From contig CAJXDJ010000022.1 of NCBI GenBank assembly GCA_913052045.1, positions 1 through 9,161 of the forward strand: 9,161 bases of DNA, given 5' to 3'. The stretch comes from an uncultured Dehalococcoidia bacterium. GTDB lineage: Bacteria > Chloroflexota > Dehalococcoidia > Lucifugimonadales > GCA-2712585. Every line of letters begins with the position of its first letter. The stretch's first letter is position 1. The translations under genes were made by a program, and so were the position numbers. The notes beneath the pieces are model-generated. The model saw nothing but the letters and a program-made list of their open reading frames with translations. It had not been told where the DNA came from and ran no database searches. This document shows, one piece after another, positions 1-7,243 of this stretch.

Positions 1-682
1 TCTCGGATCCCCAATCTACGAGCTTGAACCATATGAAGCAGCGTTAGAGTTTGTCCTACCTTTTCTGTCAACGTTCAGAGAGGAAGGTTTAAACTTACGA
101 GAATTCAGCCCAGGTGGAGGATTCGCTATAGGTTACACCCGGGACAGAATACCCCCTGCTATATCAGAGTATGCGGAAGTCATTACAAAAACCCTATCAA
201 ACGAATGTGCTAAATTGGGAATGGAAGTCCCTTTACTGATTATAGAACCTGGTAGGGCTATTAGTGGCCCCGCCGGAGTAGCCGTGTATCGGGTGGGTTC
301 AGTAAAGGAAATTCCAGGCATCAGAAAATATGTATCTGTTGACGGAGGTATGGGCGATAACATACGCCCTTCCCTTTACGAAGCCAGATACGAGGCAGTG
401 ATGGCAAACAGAATTAATGAGACACCAACAGAAAAGGTCACCATTGCTGGAAAATATTGCGAATCCGGCGACATTCTTGTGAAAGATTGTCTTCTCCCAC
501 CAATTGGGTTAGACGGAACAGATATAATTGCAATACCAGCATCAGGCGCCTATTGTTCATCTATGGCCAGCAATTACAATCTCAACCCTAAGCCTCCAAT
601 ACTTCTTGTGAATGACGGAAAGGTTAAAGTTATACGAAGACGTGAAACGTACCTGGACCAATTGTCACTAGACCTAGCCTGA
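1..682 (+). CDS. lysA: Diaminopimelate decarboxylase, 3' part (5' end outside window)
   Basis: PLP-dependent enzyme that decarboxylates meso-diaminopimelate to L-lysine, the last step of the DAP pathway, in the cytoplasm. The reading frame is open from the first bases, where LGSPIYE matches the end of the conserved H(I/V)GS segment, to TGA at 680-682. About 226 residues are visible of a family that is usually near 420, so the N-terminal half of the PLP barrel, including the Schiff-base lysine, is missing. Visible motifs in order are the glycine-rich SPGGGFAIGY phosphate-binding loop (about 109-138), EPGR (about 245-256), VDGGMGDNIRPSLYEA (about 338-385), the catalytic CESGD (about 459-473), ASGAY with its conserved tyrosine, and the C-terminal RRRETYLD. 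These motifs separate it from ornithine/arginine decarboxylases and make it a normal-looking LysA. holB follows after 3 bases, suggesting co-transcription. A first in-frame ATG at 215 is internal and not the real start. Confidence 0.93.
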   Translation, partial: LGSPIYELEPYEAALEFVLPFLSTFREEGLNLREFSPGGGFAIGYTRDRIPPAISEYAEVITKTLSNECAKLGMEVPLLIIEPGRAISGPAGVAVYRVGSVKEIPGIRKYVSVDGGMGDNIRPSLYEARYEAVMANRINETPTEKVTIAGKYCESGDILVKDCLLPPIGLDGTDIIAIPASGAYCSSMASNYNLNPKPPILLVNDGKVKVIRRRETYLDQLSLDLA

Positions 683-685
683 ACA

Positions 686-1711
686 TTGATTAATAACACT
701 TGGGAAATCCTAGGTCAGGATGGAGCTGTCAAACGGCTCACTTTAGACCTAATACACAACCGTATAGCCCATGCCTATTTGATTGTAGGTCCGCCAAATG
801 TGGGGAAATACACCTTGGCGACAAGACTAGCCCAAGCCCTTAACTGTACTTCAAACGATAGGATCCCTTGTTTATCATGCACCCAATGCACTCGAATATC
901 CAAAGAAATCCACGCAGACATTTCAATTTATCATGTTAGCCAGACAAACGGCTCCCGCCAGACAGAAATTGGTATAGGAGATGTCCGTCAGGTAGAAAGA
1001 AAAGTCGTACTCAAGCCATATGAGGGGTCTAACCGGGTACTCATTTTTCGGGGAGCTGAACATCTGAGTGAGGAGGCTTCAAACGCTCTATTAAAGGTGA
1101 TAGAAGGCCCCCCACCGCAAAACGTTTTCATACTGCTAACTGACAATATACAGTTAATACCTGCAACTATTCTGTCCAGATGTCGTCGTATTGATTTGCA
1201 TGCTATAGGAGAAGATCTAATTCTTGACCACCTACTTAATAATATGCAAATCCCTGAAACCGAAGCGAGATTAATTGCAAGGCTAGCACAAGGCCGGTTG
1301 GGGTGGGCATTACAAGCAGTTGCAAATCCTGAATTGATTCGTGTGCGCAATGAAGATTTAAACCAAATGATTAGAATTATGACCTCAAGTTTAGAAATAC
1401 GATTTGAAGTTGCTAGCCAAATTTCACGCTTGTTTTACCATAATAGGTCTGAAGCAGGAAACACTTTGAATACTTGGAAAAGTCTATGGCGAGATATGTT
1501 GATTATCAAATATGGCAACGAGACTGATGTTGAGAATTTAGACTATCTGGATACATTTCGTAACCAGTCGCTAAATTACTCAAGGACGCAAATAGCACAC
1601 TACTTAAAAGACATTATCAAAGCGGAAGGCGAGCTTGAATCAAACGTAAATGCAAGAACCTGCCTGGAAGCACTATTCTTGAATCTTCCCAGTCCATCGA
1701 ATCAAGGCTAA
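686..1711 (+). CDS. holB: DNA polymerase III delta prime subunit (clamp loader)
   Basis: Clamp-loader ATPase-family subunit that, with delta and tau/gamma, loads the beta clamp on primed DNA. The 341-residue protein has the usual AAA+ layout: the IAHAYLIVGPPNVGKYT Walker A region (P-loop at residues 35-43), a zinc module with Cys54, Cys62, Cys65 and Cys68, the GAEHLSEEASNALLKVIEGPP segment (about 123-143) and the SRC motif (164-166) carrying the trans-acting arginine finger. The C-terminal half (about 210-340) is helical and poorly conserved, as expected for the collar domain. The P-loop looks intact, whereas it is degenerate in E. coli delta prime; gamma/tau is less likely because the protein is short and lacks a tau-like extension. 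The start is TTG at 686, three bases after the lysA stop, with no good ribosome site, so coupling to lysA translation is likely. The TAA stop overlaps the convergent rpoD stop. Confidence 0.88.
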   Translation: MINNTWEILGQDGAVKRLTLDLIHNRIAHAYLIVGPPNVGKYTLATRLAQALNCTSNDRIPCLSCTQCTRISKEIHADISIYHVSQTNGSRQTEIGIGDVRQVERKVVLKPYEGSNRVLIFRGAEHLSEEASNALLKVIEGPPPQNVFILLTDNIQLIPATILSRCRRIDLHAIGEDLILDHLLNNMQIPETEARLIARLAQGRLGWALQAVANPELIRVRNEDLNQMIRIMTSSLEIRFEVASQISRLFYHNRSEAGNTLNTWKSLWRDMLIIKYGNETDVENLDYLDTFRNQSLNYSRTQIAHYLKDIIKAEGELESNVNARTCLEALFLNLPSPSNQG

Positions 1712-3300
1712 TCAAGGAAATCTTTCAACCTACGCGAACGGGTAGGATGTCTGAGCTTTCTTAATGCCTTGGCTTCAATCTGACGTATTCTTTCCCTTGT
1801 GACTCCAAATTCTCTTCCTACTTCTTCGAGGGTACGGCTGCGACCATCTTCAAGTCCAAAACGCAATTGAAGGACCCTCCTCTCACGATCAGTTAGGGTG
1901 TGCAGTACATCATCAATCTGTTCCTTTAATAATTGAAAGGATGCAGCATCGGCAGGAGCAGGAGCGCTTTGATCCTCAATAAAATCTCCTAAGTTGCTAT
2001 CCTCCTCTTCACCTATTGGCGTCTGGAGGGATACTGGTTCCTGAGATATCTTTAAAATCTCTTCAACTCGTTCCGGGCTGAGTTCCATGATCGAGCCTAT
2101 TTCATCTGGAGTTGGTTCTCGTCCCAAATCTTGGAGTAAACGCCTGTGATGACGGATAAGTTTATTGATCGTTTCTACCATATGTACCGGTATTCGAATT
2201 GTGCGCGCCTGGTCGGCAATTGCTCTTGTTATCGCCTGCCGTATCCACCAAGTAGCATACGTGCTAAATTTGAATCCCTTCCTATAATCAAATTTCTCAA
2301 CCGCCCGAATCAAACCAATGTTACCTTCTTGTATTAAATCAAGAAGAGACATACCACGCCCTATATACTTTTTTGCCACACTAACCACAAGTCTTAGATT
2401 CGCCTCAGTCAAGTGCCGCTGTGCTCTATCTGATTCTGACCACATCGCATCGAAATACGACTGGAGGCTATCATTCTCGCTAAATAATCTATCGTTAAAT
2501 TCCTGGGCATCCAACTTATAGGCTAAATCGTTTATAGAGCAATCGTCGATAATCTTTACGACAACAGGAGGTAAAACCCAGCTGTCCAGTGATAGTTTAA
2601 CGATTGCCGTCACACCTTCACCTTTACCTTCTTCTATCTCCAGTCCAAGGTCAGCAGAGACCTCCTCAGTGAGAGTCTGGTCTAATATCTCGTCAGTGGC
2701 TTCTCTTAGTTTTTTGTCACCTATTATTTGCGATAAAGTCATATTTTCTGGAAGACCTAATCGATTGGCCAATGACTTGATCACCGGTCTTGCTTGAATC
2801 AATCGATTTAGAAGTTCCAGAGTCATTTCCCAAGCTGAAACCGATCGGCCACTATCTCTAGTCAGCTGTTTAACAAGTTGATTGAGGTTTTTCCCTCCCT
2901 CCATCTTACGAGCTAAGACTCGCTCATCCTTGGACGTTAGCAATTGCACACGGCCAATTTCTCTTAAGTACATCCTAACGGGATCGTCCAGCACCTCGGT
3001 GCTCTCAATCTGCAAGCCTGATTCCCATTCTGAACCTTTGCCTGTGCCACGTCTAGCAATGTCCGCTACGGCTGGTGGGTCCGCTACAGCCACGAAACTT
3101 TCAGGTTTCCGTTCTTCGTCTAATTCACCTCCAAATCTGGGAATTGCCATATAAGTAAACTCTTCGTCAGCATCCGAATTAGTTTCCATTTCCTGATTTG
3201 AAACGGTATCAGATTCCGTAGCTACAGAAGAATCCTTGTATTCTCCAGAAATATCCCACTCTTCTCCCGAATTATCCCCAGTCTTTTTTGCTCGAGCCAT
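1708..3300 (-). CDS. rpoD: Primary (group 1) RNA polymerase sigma factor, sigma-70/SigA
   Basis: Vegetative sigma factor of 530 residues that directs RNA polymerase to TTGACA/TATAAT-type promoters. An acidic, low-complexity N-terminus (1-100) takes the place of a recognisable region 1.1. Region 1.2 (about 103-137, DDPVRMYLREIGRVQLLT) is followed by a roughly 150-residue non-conserved spacer. Region 2 (about 293-365) holds NLRLVVSVAKKYIGRG, the DLIQEGNIGL core-binding segment and KFSTYATWWIRQAI for -10 recognition and melting. Region 3 is at about 373-450, and region 4 (about 465-528) ends with the helix-turn-helix VTRERIRQIEAKALRKLRHP that contacts the -35 box. The complete set of motifs indicates a housekeeping rather than an alternative sigma factor. 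The ATG directly follows the dnaG TAA (TAAATG) and has a strong AGGAG ten bases upstream, so it is translated from the dnaG message. Its TAG stop overlaps the convergent holB stop. Confidence 0.96.
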   Translation of the reverse strand: MARAKKTGDNSGEEWDISGEYKDSSVATESDTVSNQEMETNSDADEEFTYMAIPRFGGELDEERKPESFVAVADPPAVADIARRGTGKGSEWESGLQIESTEVLDDPVRMYLREIGRVQLLTSKDERVLARKMEGGKNLNQLVKQLTRDSGRSVSAWEMTLELLNRLIQARPVIKSLANRLGLPENMTLSQIIGDKKLREATDEILDQTLTEEVSADLGLEIEEGKGEGVTAIVKLSLDSWVLPPVVVKIIDDCSINDLAYKLDAQEFNDRLFSENDSLQSYFDAMWSESDRAQRHLTEANLRLVVSVAKKYIGRGMSLLDLIQEGNIGLIRAVEKFDYRKGFKFSTYATWWIRQAITRAIADQARTIRIPVHMVETINKLIRHHRRLLQDLGREPTPDEIGSIMELSPERVEEILKISQEPVSLQTPIGEEEDSNLGDFIEDQSAPAPADAASFQLLKEQIDDVLHTLTDRERRVLQLRFGLEDGRSRTLEEVGREFGVTRERIRQIEAKALRKLRHPTRSRRLKDFLD

Positions 3301-5088
3301 TTAGCTATTACTCCTAGCCCTAAAGAGTGTTTCGATCTCTCCATTAACTTTCAATATTTCATTCTCGTGTTCGATTATTTGATCGTACGTCATGGAATCC
3401 AAACGAAGAGCCTCTTCTTCTTTTATTCTTCGTAACCTCCGCTCTTCCAATCTCAGAAAAGAATCGCCAAGAGCCTGTTCTTTTTCCTTCATATTCATGA
3501 TAGGTAAAACTTTAGCCATTAGATAGGCAAAATGATCGTTTGTTTCTCCACTTAACGCAGTATCATTAGAGTTGTTAACCCAAATACCATAAGCCTCTCT
3601 ATTTTCCATTCTTTGAAAGTGCTCACTACGTAGACTCGAAGCAACATGGTCTAATTTGGGGTTTTGTATAAGCAGCACCAGACAGTATTCCTCCAATGGA
3701 TCTCGTTCTAACCGATCAAATGTGGCTTCTATGACCATCTCTTTTCTACGATAATTCACCCTTCTTTCGGCCGGTCTTTTGTAACCTTCCATACTTGCCT
3801 TCAGAGTATCTTCAGAAACCTCCAACAATTCAGATACCCTTCGGAACTGGCGATCCTGTTCGAAAGGCTCTGGTATAGACGAAACCAATCTCAAAAGTGG
3901 AGCTGCGACTTCAGCTTTGCCATGAGCTGTAGTCAGGTCAAGTTTAGATGAAAGCGCCGTAAACAAAAACTCCAAGACGGGAACCGAATTAGACAAGATA
4001 TTTTCCCAGGCATTAGGATTTTCTATAATGATCTTGTCTGGATCTTTGCCGTGGGGAAGGCTAGCCACTCGAATATTGGGAGCAGTAGATCTTCGATAGG
4101 TAGTCGAAGTCGGCAATTGATTCACGGTGTTTCGCTGTAAAATTCGCCAGGATGATTCTAAACTTCTAAGGGTAGCTTCCTGGCCTGCTTCATCGGGATC
4201 TAGTGCCAATATTACATCAGTTGTGATGCTGTTTAGCAATGACACTTGATGCACAGTTAATGCGGTACCCATGGATGCTACCACGTTTCTAAAACCAGCC
4301 TGATGAGCTACTATGGCATCCATATATCCTTCAACTATTACGGCTCCCTTTTCTTTTATGTGATCTTTAGCAACATGAAATCCGAATAGAATCTTGCCCT
4401 TGTCAAATACTAATCCTCTTCTTGTATTCATATATTTTGGTTTGACAAAATCGTCTAAAACACGACCACCAAAACCAACGGCTCTACCATCCTGATCCAA
4501 AATTGGCACCATTACCCGGTTCCTAAATAAATCTTTCAGTGCTCCGTCCTTTGATTGAGTCACCATTCCAGCTAAGATCATCTGTTCTTCCTTAAATCCT
4601 AAGGACTGCAGATAAGTTTTTAAGGACATTCCATCGCTGAGGCTAAGTCCTAGGCAAAAATCCGACATAGTATCTGTTGAAATCCCTCGATTCAACAAAT
4701 AATTTCTTGAATCCTTCCCTCGATCAGACATCAAGACTTTAGAGTAAAAACGTATAGATTCTTCATTAATCTTAAAGACATCTTCATTGTTTTGTTTATT
4801 TTTTTTAGATGGCATTTCTATTCCTACCTTCTTGGATAGAAACGTCAATACCTGTGGGAAATCAAAGTTTTCGTGTTTCATAAGAAAGGAAAAGAGATCG
4901 CCACCGGTCGCACAAGCACCAAAACACCTCCATGACTGCCTACTAGGGAAAACGAAAAAAGAAGGCGTTCTTTCATTATGGAAGGGACACTTGGATCTAA
5001 AATTCGCACCAGACTTCTCTAGTGCAACATATTCAGAAACCAAGTCCACAATGTCGACTCTACCTTTTATATCTTCGATAACAGACAA
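3301..5088 (-). CDS. dnaG: DNA primase
   Basis: Synthesises RNA primers at the replication fork, working with the DnaB helicase. The 595-residue length is normal for DnaG. The N-terminal zinc-binding domain has ligands Cys34 and His37 (CPFHNERTPSF) and Cys55 and Cys59 (WRCFGACATGGD), so the second pair is CX3C rather than the common CX2C. The RNA polymerase core carries GFGGRVLDD (about 205-213) and PKYMNT (217-222). The TOPRIM domain has the metal-binding glutamate in EGYMD (253-257) and the DPDEAG acidic motif (297-302). The C-terminal 150 or so residues are helical and charged, matching the helicase-interaction domain. The start is TTG at 5088 (SVIEDIKGRVDIVDLVSEYV fits the family N-terminus); an upstream in-frame stop at 5137-5139 and the absence of ATG/GTG leave no better option, and GGAG at 5100-5103 is a plausible ribosome site. 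rpoD follows without a gap, giving a dnaG-rpoD operon with no rpsU visible upstream. Confidence 0.95.
   Translation of the reverse strand: MSVIEDIKGRVDIVDLVSEYVALEKSGANFRSKCPFHNERTPSFFVFPSRQSWRCFGACATGGDLFSFLMKHENFDFPQVLTFLSKKVGIEMPSKKNKQNNEDVFKINEESIRFYSKVLMSDRGKDSRNYLLNRGISTDTMSDFCLGLSLSDGMSLKTYLQSLGFKEEQMILAGMVTQSKDGALKDLFRNRVMVPILDQDGRAVGFGGRVLDDFVKPKYMNTRRGLVFDKGKILFGFHVAKDHIKEKGAVIVEGYMDAIVAHQAGFRNVVASMGTALTVHQVSLLNSITTDVILALDPDEAGQEATLRSLESSWRILQRNTVNQLPTSTTYRRSTAPNIRVASLPHGKDPDKIIIENPNAWENILSNSVPVLEFLFTALSSKLDLTTAHGKAEVAAPLLRLVSSIPEPFEQDRQFRRVSELLEVSEDTLKASMEGYKRPAERRVNYRRKEMVIEATFDRLERDPLEEYCLVLLIQNPKLDHVASSLRSEHFQRMENREAYGIWVNNSNDTALSGETNDHFAYLMAKVLPIMNMKEKEQALGDSFLRLEERRLRRIKEEEALRLDSMTYDQIIEHENEILKVNGEIETLFRARSNS
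3311..3315 (-). promoter_or_regulatory. Shine-Dalgarno site for rpoD inside the dnaG 3' end
   Basis: The minus strand reads AGGAG here, ten bases before the rpoD ATG (3298-3300). It lies inside the last codons of dnaG, so ribosomes can enter rpoD independently as well as by coupling across the abutting TAA/ATG. This fixes the rpoD start. Confidence 0.75.
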
Positions 5089-5146
5089 TGTCGGAGGAAC
5101 TCCACGGTAACGATAGTCGATAGAAGGACCATTTCCTTATGGCCCT

Positions 5147-5175
5147 ATTCTAATACAAGAACGCCCACTTGTTAA
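5147..5175 (-). promoter_or_regulatory. Predicted sigma-70 promoter of dnaG-rpoD
   Basis: On the minus strand, TTAACA (5170-5175, five of six consensus bases) is followed by a 17-base spacer and TAGAAT (5147-5152, five of six). Transcription would start near 5140, leaving a leader of about 50 bases before the dnaG TTG. It sits in the 141-base gap between plsC and dnaG, where a new transcript is expected. Predicted by eye only. Confidence 0.6.
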
Positions 5176-5229
5176 GAAGAGACCTATTATCTCCAGACCA
5201 AAATTGTAGACACTTTCTATAAGCCTAGC

Positions 5230-5871
5230 CTAACGCCAAGAACTGTACGAGCCCCTGTAATTAGTTGGAAGGAGATACGCTATTCTGCTCATAATACTAT
5301 CGGATATATCCTGAATCAACGCTTCATTCAATCTACCCTCAATATATGGAATTGTGAAAGCTGTCCCAATTCTTACCTTGAGGCTACAAAATGGGAATGG
5401 CAGCCTCCAAATTTGTTTGATCTTTTCACTCCCCGTAATAGCGACTGGCAATACTGGAGCTTGTGATTTAATCGCAAGATATCCAATTCCCGGTGATGCC
5501 TTGGTCATGGCACCACTCTTACTCCTAGTCCCTTCCGGAAATATCATAATCGCCTTATCTTGCGAAAGGCCTTGTATCACCCAACGCAGGGCTAGAATGT
5601 TATTCCCATTTCTATTTACCGGGAAGGCGCCAACAGTACTAAAAAACCATCGATAGAGAACATTGGAAAACAATTCTTTCTTAGCTAAACTAAAAAGTGG
5701 CCGGTTAAACGCCATCATTACTATAGGAGGGTCTGCATTACTTAAATGATTACACACGACCAGTAAAGGTCCCTTAGGAGGTATATTCTCCTTTCCTTCT
5801 ATTTCCAATTTCGCAAAGAAAAAGAAACAAAGTCTACAAAAGAGTATAGACCATCTGTAAAAAACCTTCAT
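5230..5871 (-). CDS. plsC: 1-acyl-sn-glycerol-3-phosphate acyltransferase
   Basis: Membrane-associated acyltransferase that adds the second acyl chain to lysophosphatidic acid, making phosphatidic acid for phospholipid synthesis. The 213-residue protein has the catalytic HX4D motif (His42 to Asp47 in NHLSNADPP), a second block around the GAFPVNRNG segment (about 81-89), the substrate-phosphate-binding FPEGTRSKSG (111-120) and a later VLPVAITGSE block (140-149). A hydrophobic stretch at residues 8-20 fits an N-terminal membrane anchor. The length is typical of short bacterial PlsC proteins. The ATG overlaps the cmk stop by one base (TAATG), with AGGGA just upstream, so translation is probably coupled to cmk. 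The cmk-plsC pairing is a familiar bacterial arrangement. Another lysophospholipid acyltransferase of the same superfamily cannot be excluded from motifs alone. Confidence 0.9.
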   Translation of the reverse strand: MKVFYRWSILFCRLCFFFFAKLEIEGKENIPPKGPLLVVCNHLSNADPPIVMMAFNRPLFSLAKKELFSNVLYRWFFSTVGAFPVNRNGNNILALRWVIQGLSQDKAIMIFPEGTRSKSGAMTKASPGIGYLAIKSQAPVLPVAITGSEKIKQIWRLPFPFCSLKVRIGTAFTIPYIEGRLNEALIQDISDSIMSRIAYLLPTNYRGSYSSWR

Positions 5872-6518
5872 TATTCCCTAATTCTTCGTGTCATTCTATT
5901 GACCACTTCTTCTATATCGAGTCCATCGGTATTAACTATATAGGCATCTTCGGCAGGTCTGAGCGGCGATTGGGCTCTCTCAGAATCTAATTTGTCCCGT
6001 TTCTCCATCGCACGAAAAACTTTCTCTTCTTCAACATCAAATCCATCGGCCTTGAGCTCAATATATCGTCGTCTAGCTCGTTCTTTATCAGATGCAGTCA
6101 GAAAGAATTTGACGGATGCATGGGGCAATACTACCGTCCCAATATCACGTCCAACCATAACAATAGACCCGTTACTCCCAATAATCTGTTGGTATTTCGT
6201 CAATACTTTTCTGACACCTGGAACCTCAGATACAAGGGATACGTTCTTGTCTATGCTGTCCCTTTCCTCAGACAAAGGAACTAACAACCCATTAAGGTAT
6301 ATTTGCCCGGTTTCGTAGTCAATCCAGATAACGGTCTCGTTAGCCAATGCAGTAAGACCAGCCCAGTCACCGATACAAATATTATCTTCCATGGCCAACC
6401 AGGTTACAGCTCGGTACATAATTCCAGTATCAAGAAACCTATAACCTAATCTTTTTGCGAGAAGACGACCTACTACCGATTTTCCTGTAGCAACCGGACC
6501 ATCAATTGAAATCATCAT
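5871..6518 (-). CDS. cmk: Cytidylate kinase
   Basis: Phosphorylates CMP and dCMP to the diphosphates using ATP, recycling nucleotides from lipid and RNA turnover. Counting from the ATG at 6518, the protein is 215 residues, close to the usual 220-230. The P-loop is ISIDGPVATGKS (about 3-14), followed by the substrate-side LGYRFLDTGIMYRAVTWLA segment. GRDIGTVVLPHA (about 123-134) and the lid arginines in KERARRRY (about 145-152) are all present, as is RDKLDSERAQSPLRPAEDA near the C-terminus. An alternative TTG at 6530 would add four residues (MVDS). I prefer the ATG pair at 6518/6515 because family members begin only a few residues before the IDGP motif, though neither start has a strong ribosome site. 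First gene of the cmk-plsC unit, transcribed away from the CvpA-family gene. Confidence 0.93.
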   Translation of the reverse strand: MMISIDGPVATGKSVVGRLLAKRLGYRFLDTGIMYRAVTWLAMEDNICIGDWAGLTALANETVIWIDYETGQIYLNGLLVPLSEERDSIDKNVSLVSEVPGVRKVLTKYQQIIGSNGSIVMVGRDIGTVVLPHASVKFFLTASDKERARRRYIELKADGFDVEEEKVFRAMEKRDKLDSERAQSPLRPAEDAYIVNTDGLDIEEVVNRMTRRIRE

Positions 6519-6574
6519 ACTATCAACCAAAACAACGTATTAATCTATATGAATAGTCATGTCGACTGCTCGAG

Positions 6575-6583
6575 ATTATAACA
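6575..6583 (-). promoter_or_regulatory. Predicted extended -10 promoter of cmk-plsC
   Basis: The minus strand reads TGTTATAAT: a consensus TATAAT box (6575-6580) preceded by the TGn extension. No good -35 lies at 16-18 bases, which is usual for extended -10 promoters. Start of transcription would be near 6568, about 50 bases before the cmk ATG. Confidence 0.55.
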
Positions 6584-6604
6584 CTTGAACCCTGATGACA
6601 GAGA

Positions 6605-6633
6605 TTGACTTCGGTAGTACAAGCAGATTTAAG
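6605..6633 (+). promoter_or_regulatory. Possible promoter of the CvpA-family gene
   Basis: TTGACT (6605-6610, five of six consensus bases) lies 17 bases before TTTAAG (6628-6633, four of six). A transcript starting near 6640 would have a leader of about 60 bases. The -10 is weak, so this is tentative, but it is the best candidate in the divergent gap. Confidence 0.35.
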
Positions 6634-6687
6634 TCGTATTAATGACTAGACTTATCTTCCTATGTTAAAGTTTAGAAGTTACCAATT

Positions 6688-6692
6688 AAGGA
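6688..6692 (+). promoter_or_regulatory. Shine-Dalgarno site fixing the TTG start of the CvpA-family gene
   Basis: AAGGA lies ten bases before the TTG at 6703. No ATG or GTG gives a better family-like N-terminus, so this site supports TTG as the genuine start. Confidence 0.6.
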
Positions 6693-6702
6693 ACAGTTAA
6701 CA

Positions 6703-7209
6703 TTGAACTGGTTAGATTTTACGATCTTAGTAGCGATGGGAATCTCCATCTTTATAGGATGGCAGACTGGGTTGGTCAAAACATTGGCCCTCCTATGCGG
6801 AATCTTGCTCGGCATAGCCGTGGGTAGCAGATATTTCTCACAGTCCGCCAAAATCATTGAATCGTTTACAGATAACGATAATGCCTCTAGCGTGCTAGGC
6901 TTCCTTGTGATATTTCTACTTGTTCTTCTATCCTTCTTTATGTTTGGATCATTACTCAAGAAGACCATAAAGATTTTGATGTTAGGAGCATTAGACAACG
7001 TTGGCGGAGCATTATTTGGATTTGTGCTTTCCATAGCATTCATCTCATCTCTCCTCCAGATGATCGATCAATTCCCTATTATGGGACTAAATAACACCAT
7101 CGATGATGGATCAATTGCTTCTTTTCTCGTGGAAGATTTTGATAGCGTTCTAGAAAGATTGAACATTTTCCCTGAGAATCTGTCTTCAAAAATAGATTCG
7201 CGTATTTAA
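6703..7209 (+). CDS. CvpA-family integral membrane protein
   Basis: A 168-residue membrane protein whose opening (NWLDFTILVAMGISIFIGWQTGLVKTL, read as MNWLD start, residues 1-27) matches the colicin V production protein (CvpA) family. Four hydrophobic segments are visible at roughly residues 6-20, 26-44, 62-85 and 98-118. The short loop with GxxxG-type spacing between helices one and two (IGWQTGLVK), and LDNVGGALFGFVLS before helix four, are typical of the family. The C-terminal 45 residues are hydrophilic and carry acidic residues. The E. coli member is linked to colicin V export and purine-gene context, but a biochemical role is not established for the family in general, and none can be read from this context. 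It stands alone on the plus strand between a divergent cmk operon and a damaged HNH gene. TTG start with AAGGA upstream. Confidence 0.8.
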   Translation: MNWLDFTILVAMGISIFIGWQTGLVKTLALLCGILLGIAVGSRYFSQSAKIIESFTDNDNASSVLGFLVIFLLVLLSFFMFGSLLKKTIKILMLGALDNVGGALFGFVLSIAFISSLLQMIDQFPIMGLNNTIDDGSIASFLVEDFDSVLERLNIFPENLSSKIDSRI

Positions 7210-7225
7210 CTGCCAACAAGACGGT

Positions 7226-7243
7226 CTCATGTTAGTTCATGAG
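7226..7243 (+). terminator. Weak hairpin after the CvpA-family gene, possible terminator
   Basis: CTCATG and CATGAG form a perfect 6-bp stem around the loop TTAGTT, 16 bases after the stop codon, followed by a T-rich stretch (GTTTATTCT). The stem is short and the T run interrupted, so termination would be inefficient. The two ATG codons that could start the following HNH gene (7229, 7239) lie in the two arms, so it could instead affect its translation. Confidence 0.3.

Noticed and set aside
988..1350. 120-codon minus-strand frame inside holB
   Set aside because: It has no recognisable motifs and lies opposite well-conserved clamp-loader sequence; a shadow frame.
4787..5110. 107-codon plus-strand frame opposite the dnaG zinc domain
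   Set aside because: The opposite strand encodes the conserved DnaG N-terminus with its zinc ligands; this is its shadow.
5089..5229. Small RNA, tRNA or terminator in the plsC-dnaG gap
   Set aside because: No cloverleaf or strong stem followed by a T run is visible on either strand; only the dnaG promoter and leader can be supported.
6672..7043. 123-codon minus-strand frame opposite the CvpA-family gene
   Set aside because: The plus-strand frame has clear membrane helices and a ribosome site; the minus frame shows no family features.
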